The notes beneath the pieces are model-generated. The model was not told where the DNA came from and did no database searches. It worked only from the letters and a program-made list of their open reading frames with translations. Below are positions 30,396-40,000 of a DNA stretch of 64,000 bases, in pieces (position 1 is the first letter of the stretch; every line of letters begins with the position of its first letter). The translations under genes and the position numbers were made by a program. This DNA is from Histomonas meleagridis (Eukaryota > Parabasalia > Tritrichomonadida > Dientamoebidae), in contig WSYJ01000186.1 of NCBI GenBank assembly GCA_020186115.1, forward strand, positions 186,001 through 250,000. The letters are read 5' to 3'.

Positions 30396-31658
30396 ATGCC
30401 AGGTCCCAGAGTTGATTACTTTTTTGATGAAGAGATTGGTAATTATTATTATGAGGCAGGTCATCCAATGAAACCAATAAGGGTTCGAATGACACATGCA
30501 TTTATCCTTTCATATGGACTTTACAAACATATGAACATTTTTCGTCCAAACAGAGCTACACCTATTGAAATGATGCGTTTCCATTCTCCTGCTTACATAA
30601 AATTTCTTATGAACGCATCTCCAGAAAGTTTTTCAGAGAATAATCCAGAATATGTTCAATATGGTTTTGGTGATGATTGTCCAGCTTTCAATAATCTTTT
30701 CGAATATTGTCAGATTTCAGCAGGAGGATCAATTTCAGCGGCACAAAGACTTAATTATGGTTTATGTGATATTGCAATAAATTGGGCAGGTGGTCTTCAC
30801 CATGCTCGCCGTGAAATGGCATCAGGTTTCTGTTATGTTGCAGATTGTGTTCTTGGAATCATGGAACTTCTTAAATACCATCCAAGAGTAATGTACATTG
30901 ACATTGATATTCATCATGGAGATGGTGTTGAAGAAGCATTTTATAACAGCGATAGAGTTCTCACAGTTTCATTCCACAAGTATGGTAATGATTATTTTCC
31001 TGGCACAGGCCACGTCTACGACATCGGCACTTCACTGGGGAAATACTATGCAGTTAACGTTCCCCTCAGAGATGGAATTACAGACGATTCATATCTTAGT
31101 ATTTTTAAGCCAGTAATTAAGCATCTTATGGACTGGTTTCGTCCATCCGCGGTAATGCTTCAATGTGGCGCTGATTCACTCGTAGGTGATCGCCTTGGAA
31201 ACTTTAATCTTTCAACATATGGACATGGAGCATGTGTTGCATATGTTAAATCATTTGGTATTCCAATGCTTGTAGTTGGTGGCGGTGGATATACAAAAAC
31301 AAGTGTTGCAAGATGTTGGACATATGAAACTTCAATTTTAGTTGGAGAAGAAATATCAAATGATCTTCCAGAAACAGATTATTATAACTTCTTTAGGCCT
31401 ACATATAAATTACATCTTGTTCCAGATAAAAAGAAAAACATGAACACGCCTGATTATCTCGAAAATGTACAAATGCATGTGATAGAAAACATCAGACATT
31501 TGCCTGGATCACCATCAGTTCAAATGAATGAGCTACCTCCAAGAGAAGAGGTATTTAAGGCAATTAAAGGAAGGCCTTCAAGATCATTACCAATTAGCCA
31601 TGGGTTAATGAGTCATATAAAAATCGAAGAGGAAAACGGGTTCGAAACCGAGTATTAA
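30396..31658 (+). CDS. Class I histone deacetylase (Rpd3/HDAC1-like)
   Basis: A 420-residue protein collinear with the class I HDAC core. Visible are the catalytic His pair in GGLHHARREMASGFCYV, the zinc-binding DIDIHHGDGVEEAFY, FHKYGNDYFPGTG, QCGADSLVGDRLG and the glycine-rich GGGGYTKTSVARCW with the active-site Tyr nearby. All metal and charge-relay residues appear present. The C-terminus is short, ending in an acidic IKIEEENGFETEY. It should deacetylate histone tails in the nucleus; the histone H3 encoded 3.5 kb downstream is a possible substrate. Confidence 0.95.
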   Translation: MPGPRVDYFFDEEIGNYYYEAGHPMKPIRVRMTHAFILSYGLYKHMNIFRPNRATPIEMMRFHSPAYIKFLMNASPESFSENNPEYVQYGFGDDCPAFNNLFEYCQISAGGSISAAQRLNYGLCDIAINWAGGLHHARREMASGFCYVADCVLGIMELLKYHPRVMYIDIDIHHGDGVEEAFYNSDRVLTVSFHKYGNDYFPGTGHVYDIGTSLGKYYAVNVPLRDGITDDSYLSIFKPVIKHLMDWFRPSAVMLQCGADSLVGDRLGNFNLSTYGHGACVAYVKSFGIPMLVVGGGGYTKTSVARCWTYETSILVGEEISNDLPETDYYNFFRPTYKLHLVPDKKKNMNTPDYLENVQMHVIENIRHLPGSPSVQMNELPPREEVFKAIKGRPSRSLPISHGLMSHIKIEEENGFETEY

Positions 31659-32519
31659 TTTGTATTTAAAAATTTATGTGTAAATTCTATCGTTTTGTTT
31701 ACATAGGAGAACGTTTATTACACGAAAAACGCCAACAAAATGTGGTTTCTCGCAAAATTGACTGACAGCAACGGATAATTATGAGAAATATATTCACTTT
31801 TAGAATAGTTGTAAACGGCCGTATGATTAATCTGCCCAGCAATGAACTTTGTTTTAGATTAAATGTGCTCATCTGCTCCAGTTTTGGTACATCAAGGAAT
31901 TTTAATACCGAAATAATGCATCTGAAATTATTCAAAAATCCACAAGCAAAAAGATTTGATTTTGATTCCAACGAAAAATGTCTAAAGAACATTTTGAATA
32001 GAGTTATCAGAATTAATCAACGGTAATGATCGGTTCTGACAGAAAAAATTGAAGAGATTTTCGATATCGATACGATCATCTGTAAAAAGGGGATTTACAA
32101 ATTGAAAAATTGAGAACAGAATTAACTGAAACATTATTTTGGAGAATAAAATTTGGTACGAAATTCACCTCAATCAAGATAAATATAAGGAAAACAACAA
32201 CATAATAAGAGCAAGAAAGATAAAAACAATTGAAGCTATCAAAAATATTTTGATATAGTTTGACATTGAAGAGAATCTATCGAAAAAACGAAAAAGAAAT
32301 CCTAAAAAATTTAAATATAATGTGTAAGCAAATCATTTATATTGCTTTTAGGCCAAGAAAAAATCTGTATTTGAAGATAGAAACAAAATGAAAAATTTCC
32401 AACAACTAAAATTGCAATCCAATTTTAACGGTTATTATATATAAAAAGTACCTTTATTCGTTGTTAAAAATAGTCGGAATTTGAATGTTTTATGTAACGT
32501 GTTTTCAGATCTTGTAGAA
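31659..32519. other. Long intergenic region, no supported gene
   Basis: About 860 bases between HDAC and the TCAF-like gene. An 81-codon frame at 31781-32026 has no recognised motif and is not annotated. GTAACGTGTTTTCAG just before 32510 may belong to the promoter of the next gene. Confidence 0.5.
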
Positions 32520-34721
32520 ATGGGGTGCGGGATTGGCTCGGTCCAACCACATCATCCTCGCGTCAGCCAGGGCTCATCACGGCAAGGTGCACAATCCCCC
32601 AATTCATCAGACTTTCCAGTTAAGTTTTTTAGCGAAATTGTAAATCATGTTAGGTCGATTGCTGCTCTTCCCAATATGATGCCAGTTGTTTGCTTTTCTA
32701 CTAATTCTTTCCCTATTGTTACATGTTTTCTTCACATTAATGATTCAACGCCAATTGATTCAGAGATCCAACTACCAATTGTTGCTGCTTCAGTCTATGG
32801 TCGAGGTCGCGTTATCTGTTTTTCTCAAATCCAATTTCTCACGACAAAATATATGCGCGTTGGTGATACTCGACAATTCGTATCAAATTGCATAAACTGG
32901 ATAACCTATGGCCAGAACACAATGACCCCCGTTCTTGGTATCGGATTCACCAAACAACAAAAACATAACATAACACATGCACTCAAAGAAATCGGAATTT
33001 TTATTGAATACGGCTCTTTCAAGGTGAACTTCACCAGCTATAAGGCGATTTTGATTCCTTCAGATATTGTGTTAGACGATCAAAAGATCGAACAACTTGT
33101 CGAATTTGTTGGAGAAGCTGGTAGAGGTCTTGCAATCTTTTATAACCATACAGAATACAGTTCATTTTCTCTTCCAATCAATGATCTACTTTCCAAATTT
33201 TCACTTTCATATACTTTTTGTTTGTTAAATGAAGATGTAGAGGTCTCAGAAAACATACAGGTACCTTCTTCATATGTATACATAAGGGATTCAAATTTTG
33301 TAACATTACTTGATAATTTCAAAAATTTGATTAAACAACCAAATATAAACACAGTTGCATTGGATGATATAGTTACTGTTTTGCGTTGTTACATAATGGT
33401 TTGTAATGACAATTATTCAAAGGAGTTAAGTGATTTAACAGATTGCGCATGGGAATTCCTTCATCGAACTAATTACCATGCAGAAAATGGTATATGCCCA
33501 GAAGAAGTTCATGGAATAGTTGTAGTATTATTAATGTATCTTTATACAATTCTTCCAGTTAATCTTGTAAAGCCAATACCAGAACATGTTGATTTCCCTG
33601 GTAAAACAGGAGACGTAGAACTATCAGATTTCCAAAAAACCTTTAAATTGCAGAGAGATGAATGGATATCAACTGGACTTTGGTTACCTGCTGGAGTACC
33701 TGCTACAGTTATATGCGAACCTATCATTCAAGGCGCTCACGTGCAGATTGGATCGCAGCATGAGTCGCTTTTAACAAAACCTGGCCCTTGGAAACGTTGG
33801 CCTTCAATCATATCAGTGAGTCTCCTCGCCGAAAAGTGCACAAAAGTTATATCGGCTTTTGGCGGCATCGTTTATGTCGGTTACGCACCAACAAATCCTA
33901 TTCAAACAGAAACGCTGACGATAGACTTAACGTTCCACAACTTTTGTGAACATCCGATAGCAGATTATAAAGATCCTTCGATATGGGAACGAACTAAAAA
34001 TATCCAAGTACCTTGGGGTGAGATAGTTGCTAAGGATATTACCTTTACTGTACCAACTTCAAAGATGTTAGAGTTAGATAATTTCGATAAGATCTTTGAA
34101 AAGTTTAATATTATCATACAAGAAGTTACTAACTATATAGGCTATTCTCCACCCAAACCATACAGAATTGTTTTTGATATCGAGCTTCCGGAAGATTGTC
34201 CATCATGTGGATATCCATTAGCTTTTGATTTACAAGACATTGATAATATATTATCTAACTTTGACTCTCCTACTACACAGCTCTTTACTGCTGTTACTAT
34301 GTTAACAGTTGTGTCAATTCTCGAAGATTGTTTTGATCATGTAACAGAAACTGCAATTGCTACATTAGCAGCATCAGTTGTCTTCCAAAAGCTTTTTCCT
34401 GGATTTGATCCACTAGAATTTGCTGGAATTAGTTTGCCAACATTATTTCATGAGCTTTGGGAAATCCATAATTTCGATCAAACGATCATCCCAAAGACTC
34501 TTGCGAAGTTTCAAGACCCTACGCATCCAATTTCAGATGTTCCTGAAGATATGTGGATATCATTTGTTCGCGAGATCTGTCACATTGGGGGTCGGAACTT
34601 CACAAAACTACTGGAAAGAGCACGGCCTATACCATTAAATATATCAATATCACTCCAAGGATTGCCTACATATAAGTTTGGAAGTGAATGCGGGGACCAT
34701 TCGTTTAGTATTGGTGAATGA
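32520..34721 (+). CDS. TCAF/peptidase M60-like family protein with N-terminal acylation motif
   Basis: A 733-residue protein starting MGCGIGS at 32520, a classic dual acylation signal (Gly2 for myristate, Cys3 for palmitate), which is why this start is preferred to an ATG 13 codons upstream. The N-terminal third (VVCFSTNSFPIVTC, VAASVYGRGRVICFSQ, FVSNCINWI) resembles the glutamine-amidotransferase-like region of TCAF/M60 proteins. The middle (GLWLPAGVPATVICEP, QIGSQHESLL, WKRWPSIISVSL, GGIVYVGYA) is the beta-rich M60-like domain. The expected zinc motif HExxH is not seen; the closest is FHELWEIHN, lacking the second His. It is therefore probably not an active gluzincin. A role at the inner face of the plasma membrane is inferred from the acylation motif. 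Confidence 0.65.
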   Translation: MGCGIGSVQPHHPRVSQGSSRQGAQSPNSSDFPVKFFSEIVNHVRSIAALPNMMPVVCFSTNSFPIVTCFLHINDSTPIDSEIQLPIVAASVYGRGRVICFSQIQFLTTKYMRVGDTRQFVSNCINWITYGQNTMTPVLGIGFTKQQKHNITHALKEIGIFIEYGSFKVNFTSYKAILIPSDIVLDDQKIEQLVEFVGEAGRGLAIFYNHTEYSSFSLPINDLLSKFSLSYTFCLLNEDVEVSENIQVPSSYVYIRDSNFVTLLDNFKNLIKQPNINTVALDDIVTVLRCYIMVCNDNYSKELSDLTDCAWEFLHRTNYHAENGICPEEVHGIVVVLLMYLYTILPVNLVKPIPEHVDFPGKTGDVELSDFQKTFKLQRDEWISTGLWLPAGVPATVICEPIIQGAHVQIGSQHESLLTKPGPWKRWPSIISVSLLAEKCTKVISAFGGIVYVGYAPTNPIQTETLTIDLTFHNFCEHPIADYKDPSIWERTKNIQVPWGEIVAKDITFTVPTSKMLELDNFDKIFEKFNIIIQEVTNYIGYSPPKPYRIVFDIELPEDCPSCGYPLAFDLQDIDNILSNFDSPTTQLFTAVTMLTVVSILEDCFDHVTETAIATLAASVVFQKLFPGFDPLEFAGISLPTLFHELWEIHNFDQTIIPKTLAKFQDPTHPISDVPEDMWISFVREICHIGGRNFTKLLERARPIPLNISISLQGLPTYKFGSECGDHSFSIGE

Positions 34722-35099
34722 TTATTTTGTTTGTTTGTGTGAATTAATAAATTGTTTATTTAATGTAAATTGTTTGATGATTTTTTTAAAAATTCGAAAA
34801 TTTTTATGATGATTAATCTCAATTTTTGTTTGCTTTTTGCTTCATTTTTGAACTCGAATGTCATTTTTGATGTGCTCTTTTAAAGCGTGACCAATGATTA
34901 TGCAAATTAAATGTTGACTAAATTTTCAGAAATTGCTTATGTTTAGCGATAGGGTATTTATTTAAATAAATATTCTGGTTTATTTGAATTTTATGGATTG
35001 AAGTAAAACAATAAAAGAGAGATGTCAATATTTTTTTTGTTCAAAAATTTTTCATGGGTTCATCAAAAAACATAAAAATTTGGAAACACTAAACTAGTT
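34722..35099. other. Convergent intergenic region, no gene seen
   Basis: Lies between the 3' ends of the TCAF-like gene and the histone H3 gene. AATAAATTGTTTA follows the first stop and AATAAAAGAG at 35010 is near the H3 3' side. Nothing else was recognised. Confidence 0.5.
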
Positions 35100-35516
35100 T
35101 TAATTACGTTCACCACGAATTCTTTGTGCAAGTTGAACATCACGTTCCATAATTGTAACACGATTTGCATGAATGGCGCAAAGATTTGTATCTTCAAAGA
35201 GACCAACAAGGTAAGCTTCAGATGCTTCTTGAAGAGCTGCAATTGCTGATGATTGGAAACGAAGATCACCGCGGAATCCAGAAGCGATTTCACGAACAAG
35301 ACGTTGGAATGGAAGCTTACGGATTAAAAGATCTGTGCTCTTTTGGTATTTACGAATTTCACGAAGGGCAACTGTACCTGGTCTGAAACGATGTTGCTTC
35401 TTAGCACCTTGTGAATCAACAACTGGTGTTGATTTACGAGCTGCCTTAGCACCGAGTGACTTACGTGGAGTCTTACCACCAGTAGATTTACGAGCTGTTT
35501 GTTTTGTACGAGCCAT
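35100..35516 (-). CDS. Histone H3 (variant)
   Basis: A 138-residue H3. The tail [19 protein letters not shown] keeps K4, K9, S10, K14 and K18. The fold segments [45 protein letters not shown] and [14 protein letters not shown] are canonical, and loop 1 is of normal length, so it is not a CENP-A type. Differences from canonical H3 include Ser-Gly-Phe-Arg-Gly-Asp where others have QDFKTD (the K79 equivalent is Arg), HANRV for [13 protein letters not shown] for MPKDIQLA, and three extra residues before the histone fold ([11 protein letters not shown]). It is a single gene divergent from TVP23, not paired with H4. An initiator TCACTTCATTA places the likely transcription start 15 nt from the ATG. 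Confidence 0.97.
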   Translation of the reverse strand: MARTKQTARKSTGGKTPRKSLGAKAARKSTPVVDSQGAKKQHRFRPGTVALREIRKYQKSTDLLIRKLPFQRLVREIASGFRGDLRFQSSAIAALQEASEAYLVGLFEDTNLCAIHANRVTIMERDVQLAQRIRGERN

Positions 35517-35522
35517 AAAAAA

Positions 35523-35533
35523 TAATGAAGTGA
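35523..35533 (-). promoter_or_regulatory. Initiator element of the histone H3 gene
   Basis: TCACTTCATTA on the minus strand matches the trichomonad initiator pattern TCA-Y-W..CATTA closely. The central A (35531) is 15 nt upstream of the ATG, consistent with the very short leaders of trichomonad mRNAs. Confidence 0.7.
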
Positions 35534-36049
35534 AAATGGCGGTTTTTTCCTTTAAAAAAATGTCGTTTTAATCCCCGAAATTCAAACAATACCCTAACAC
35601 ATTGTCACTTTTTTCATTTGTGGCTAAATTGTATCAAGCAATGAGAAAAGGACAACTTCGGATGCCTTTCTCTGATAGAATCGGATAAAAATTTATTATT
35701 AAAATGCATCTAACAAAGGTTATCCCAAAATTGTTAAATTGCTTGAAAATTGAGAGCTAACTGAAAATATTTAACAGAAATACAAACAAAATACATATAA
35801 ATAGGGGATAGTGTGTGTTATTGTTCGTATCAATCAAGCATATATTATAACTTTGTGTTGAGAAAATACCTGTCAAAATCAAAAAATTTATATACATTGT
35901 TATTTACATTTCTTACACATATAATGCATATTGAATACTTCTAAGTTATTTAAAAAAATATTAAAATTTATAATTGTGTGTGAGAGAAACAGAAGGCATC
36001 ATTTTGATATAAGGTTCGAGGAAGTTATTTTTCAATTCTTCATCACTTA
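35534..36049. promoter_or_regulatory. Divergent H3 / TVP23 upstream region
   Basis: About 515 bases. On the H3 side are AAAACGAC and TGTCACTTTTTTC (35605-35617). On the TVP23 side TTCATCACTTAATG (36039-36052) is initiator-like and overlaps the first ATG. No RNA gene was recognised. Confidence 0.45.
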
Positions 36050-36757
36050 ATGAACATGATAGGAAAAGTGACAACGGTACCCTTTCTTGAAGAACGTTTA
36101 TTTATGCAAGAAGCAAAAGAAGAACAACAAAACTCATCTGAATTAAATTTAATCACAAACAGTGTTGAGCCAGACAGAAACACCGATAACTCTGGCCGTT
36201 TTTTATCACTCAAAGTTTCACTTCTTTTAGCATATTTAGTACCAATCCTATTTGATTTTTATCCTTCTATCAAAGTTTTCTTAACATTATTATTTTCCAC
36301 CATTGAAATTTGGTTTTGCAAAAATGTTGACGGCCTTAATCTTGTAGGTATGCGTTGGTATCATGATACATCTTCAGGAGAACCCAAATGGATTTTCTAT
36401 TCACGTCCAGACCCATACGTTCCAGAAGCCTATAAGTCTAATATATTTTGGGGCGGTCTTTTTGGAATTATTGTTGTATGGTTTATCATATTTATATGGT
36501 CCATTTTTTCATTCAGTTGGTTTGATACATTTATTTGTGCCTGCATTATCGGCGTGGAGTCTTTAAACCTTATTTGCTTTCTCAAATGTAGATCTGAATC
36601 TTCTCGACAAGCAGATGAAGTTGTTCGCTCTGTTCTTCTTGGTGAAATGTTTGATAGTGACGACCTTAGTGATCATGATGAAAACCAGAAAAAACAAGAT
36701 GAGCCTAATGTTGGTACAGAGGAAACTCAAAATAATACAGAAACCACGCAAACGTAA
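36050..36757 (+). CDS. TVP23/FAM18 family Golgi membrane protein
   Basis: A 235-residue multi-spanning protein (233 if it starts at the second ATG, 36056). The family signature FCKNVDGLNLVGMRWYHDTSSGEP followed by WIFYSRP and NIFWGGLFGIIVVWFIIFIW matches TVP23 (FWxxKNVxGRxLVGLRWW, W.FES). Hydrophobic segments lie at about 52-72, 75-90, 130-155 and 158-175. The C-terminal 50 residues are acidic and cytosolic. TVP23 proteins reside in the late Golgi and help vesicle traffic to and from it. The initiator-like TCACTT ends 2 nt before the first ATG, so translation may begin at the second. Confidence 0.88.
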   Translation: MNMIGKVTTVPFLEERLFMQEAKEEQQNSSELNLITNSVEPDRNTDNSGRFLSLKVSLLLAYLVPILFDFYPSIKVFLTLLFSTIEIWFCKNVDGLNLVGMRWYHDTSSGEPKWIFYSRPDPYVPEAYKSNIFWGGLFGIIVVWFIIFIWSIFSFSWFDTFICACIIGVESLNLICFLKCRSESSRQADEVVRSVLLGEMFDSDDLSDHDENQKKQDEPNVGTEETQNNTETTQT

Positions 36758-37051
36758 CTTATGTTTCATGATAAAGTAATGTGTTTTTGTAAATCATAAC
36801 ATTTTATTATGTATAAATTTTTATTAGATGAAATACTTCATATTATTAAATGTTATTTTCTTAATTTCTATTTGAAATACAATAAAATATTCATATTATA
36901 ATTGATTATATTTTAGATAAATGTTAATCCAGTCTGAAACACAGATGACATCGAGCAACCATTAAACTCCTACACAATGAAATTAAAGATGCAATTAAAA
37001 ATCAGATAAATCATTGATTGAATTTAAAAAGATAAAAAATTTAAAGAATTT
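36758..37051. other. Convergent intergenic region, no gene seen
   Basis: Separates the 3' ends of the TVP23 gene and the large ubiquitin-like protein gene. AT-rich, nothing recognised. Confidence 0.5.
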
Positions 37052-40000
37052 TTACTTTTGGAGTCCTCTGAGGAGATTGATGAACTTAGTTGAGTTTGTC
37101 ATTATTCCATGGCACGGTAGCACTTCAGCTTCGTTGGAAAAGTCGAAAAGTTTTGTTTCGTCCACATCCAACGAAGAAAACCTTTCGATATGAATGTTTT
37201 CGTTGAATGAGAACAAATTAATTTTGTTTTTATTATCATTCCCCAACTCATTTGACAAATTTTTGAATCTAGAAAACATTGTATTTGATGATAAAAGTCC
37301 GATTTTCAACTTATCGAAATAACTAATTTTATCATTATTTTTTCCACTGAACAATAATTTCATTTTATTTGAAGCTTTAGCTCTTTTCCAATATTCGATT
37401 TCATCAACTTCTAAAAATCCATTTAATGCACATTCTAAAACAAGATTTACAACTTCTTCTTCGATCTCTATCGTCTTCAAAAATTTAACGGTTATTTTAA
37501 TCAATTCCCTATCGTTTGTTTGTAAAACTGCTTTTGCTATTGAAATTTTGAGTTTTTTATCCACTTTTGAATTATACAAAAATTCAAATAATTTCAAGTA
37601 TGTTTCTTTGTTCTTTTCAATACAGCATTCAATAATTGAGGAAATGAATTCGTTAACACTTATCGGCTCTGTTAAAATTTTAGATAAAAATTGATTTGGA
37701 TAAATATAATAAAATAATTTATTTTCGTTTGGATTCTTTGGCTCAAATTGATCCAAGAAATAATCCAACGAAGAGTTAACATTATCAGGCAAAGGAATTT
37801 CATTAATCGGTACACAAATTTGTTTTTTCAACGTATCGAAATAATTTTTATTGAAGTTCTTATTGATATAATGTAAAATATATTTAATAACATATAAATC
37901 ATTTCTATTAAATAACAATGACAATGTAATAATAGCTAATTTCGGGTTAATTAAAGATAAAATTTTATTTAATATTGCTACGTGATAAATATTTTTAATT
38001 TTCTTCATTAACACATTTAAAAACGCTGATTTAATTGGCGCGAGTTTATATATTAATTCCCATAAATCAATTGATATATTACCTTGATCCAACAAACATT
38101 CTAGAAAAGAATAATTTGAATTTGCAAAGAATAATGGGAATATTTTAATAATAACATTATATTGTATAATATAATTTGGAGTCTTAAAAGTAAATGAGTT
38201 AATATTATAATCCAAAAATGGTAAATACAATTCGATTAAATGATTCGCTACAAAATAACTTAACATTGGATGAGACAAAATCGAAAACAATGCAGTCGTA
38301 ATCAATTGCTTATTATTTTTGAGTAAATCAATTTGTTTTTTATCTAAATCAGGATAAGAAGGTATTATCGAACTTATGAAATTAGATAATAAAGTCGATT
38401 GTAAAGATGATGAAAAGTTTCCATCTTTTTCGAGAAGTTTCGTATAAAACAAAATATGTGTTGCATGTGAGAAATTACATCCTTGGAATATCTTTAAGAA
38501 AAATGCGCGTGATGTCCAATTGTTTTGTATCAATATATTATATGCTTCTTTAATCGAAACCATATTTAAGAATGTGAGTTTACATTTATCATTACGATAT
38601 GCTGCCATATGAATTTTAAAGATATATTTCGATTGTGATTCCATTAACATTGAACTTTCAGATAAGTTATGTACAATGTTAAAGAACTCAGTTGCTTCAT
38701 TATTCCATGATTGTAAATATGGTAATAAAATCGATAATATATTTAAGAATTGTATTGATATTTGTGTTTCATTAATAACTAATGAATCTTTATACGTATA
38801 CAATATTGATATCGATTTATTAATTTCTTTTTGTTCAAATTTATCAGTGGTTTGAACAAAATGATATAATATATTTATAACATGTTCATTATTGATTTCA
38901 AACTTATTAATAGCTTCTTTAAATGCATCTAAAAACATTTCACGTGGTTTATGATTCTTATTATCAGATGATTTAATAAATGAAGCGATTTGTCCAAATG
39001 TATCAAATTTATATATAATTGGCATTTGTAAATATTGAATAAAATTGGTATCATTTCGAACTACAGATATGATAAATGGTATTAATGGATAATCAGTAAC
39101 TTGTTTTGACATTGTTTGTGCTGTTTCCATGAATTTATCATCAGTACATCTTAAGATAGATAATAACACTCGAATTAACTTTAGAAAATTAAATTGATAT
39201 ATATCATTTGAATTAATTTCGCTTGGCTTTGATTGCTCAACTATTTTATCTTTGTTATTTAAAAATATCTTAAATAATGGAATATATTTATTTTTGGTTT
39301 TGTTTCCATTGTTTTCTTCATTTATTTGCCATAATATCATATTTCTTCTTAATATTTCATTGGAGTTAATTTGGATTTGTTTGGTATCTTCGCGTAATAA
39401 ATAAAATAATCCAATGATATCAATTGTTAAAAAGTTTAATGTAATTGTTGATATATTTGTTTCAGATTTTTTAGTAGTACAATTTAAGACTAACGATTTC
39501 ATTAATATATGAAGTAAATTAAAGATTCGATCACCAGATAAATTATCAAAATAAAACAACAAGTTTTGTGATATTGAATTTATGGTTTTAACTATTAAAT
39601 CATTGGAATTCTTGAAAAATGTTCGAATTACTTGAATCGATACTCCATTTTCAGATAAATCATAAATCACTGGCAAAAAATATGGAAATGTTTCAGCATT
39701 TAAATGTGGTAATGCATAGCGTACAAGCTTCTTTTCGATAGCATAACGTAATAATTCATTTCTAAAATTGTTTGGTAAGTTTTTAACTAATAATAATGGA
39801 TATGGATAACTTGAACTTAATAATTGATGGAACTGATCAAATGATTTATCTTTCATTATTTCTTCCACAATCGATATGTTCTCATAATGCAAAGGAATAG
39901 ATCCGATAATTTCTTCAAAATCTTCGATTTTAACATTCTTTCTAATTAATTCGAGAGTTATTAATAAAGTGGAGTTCGTTAAGTATTGGACAGTAACGGT

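Noticed and set aside
31781..32026. 81-codon plus-strand frame between HDAC and the TCAF-like gene
   Set aside because: No motif, no family resemblance, and no promoter motif just upstream; chance frame in an 860-bp gap cannot be excluded.
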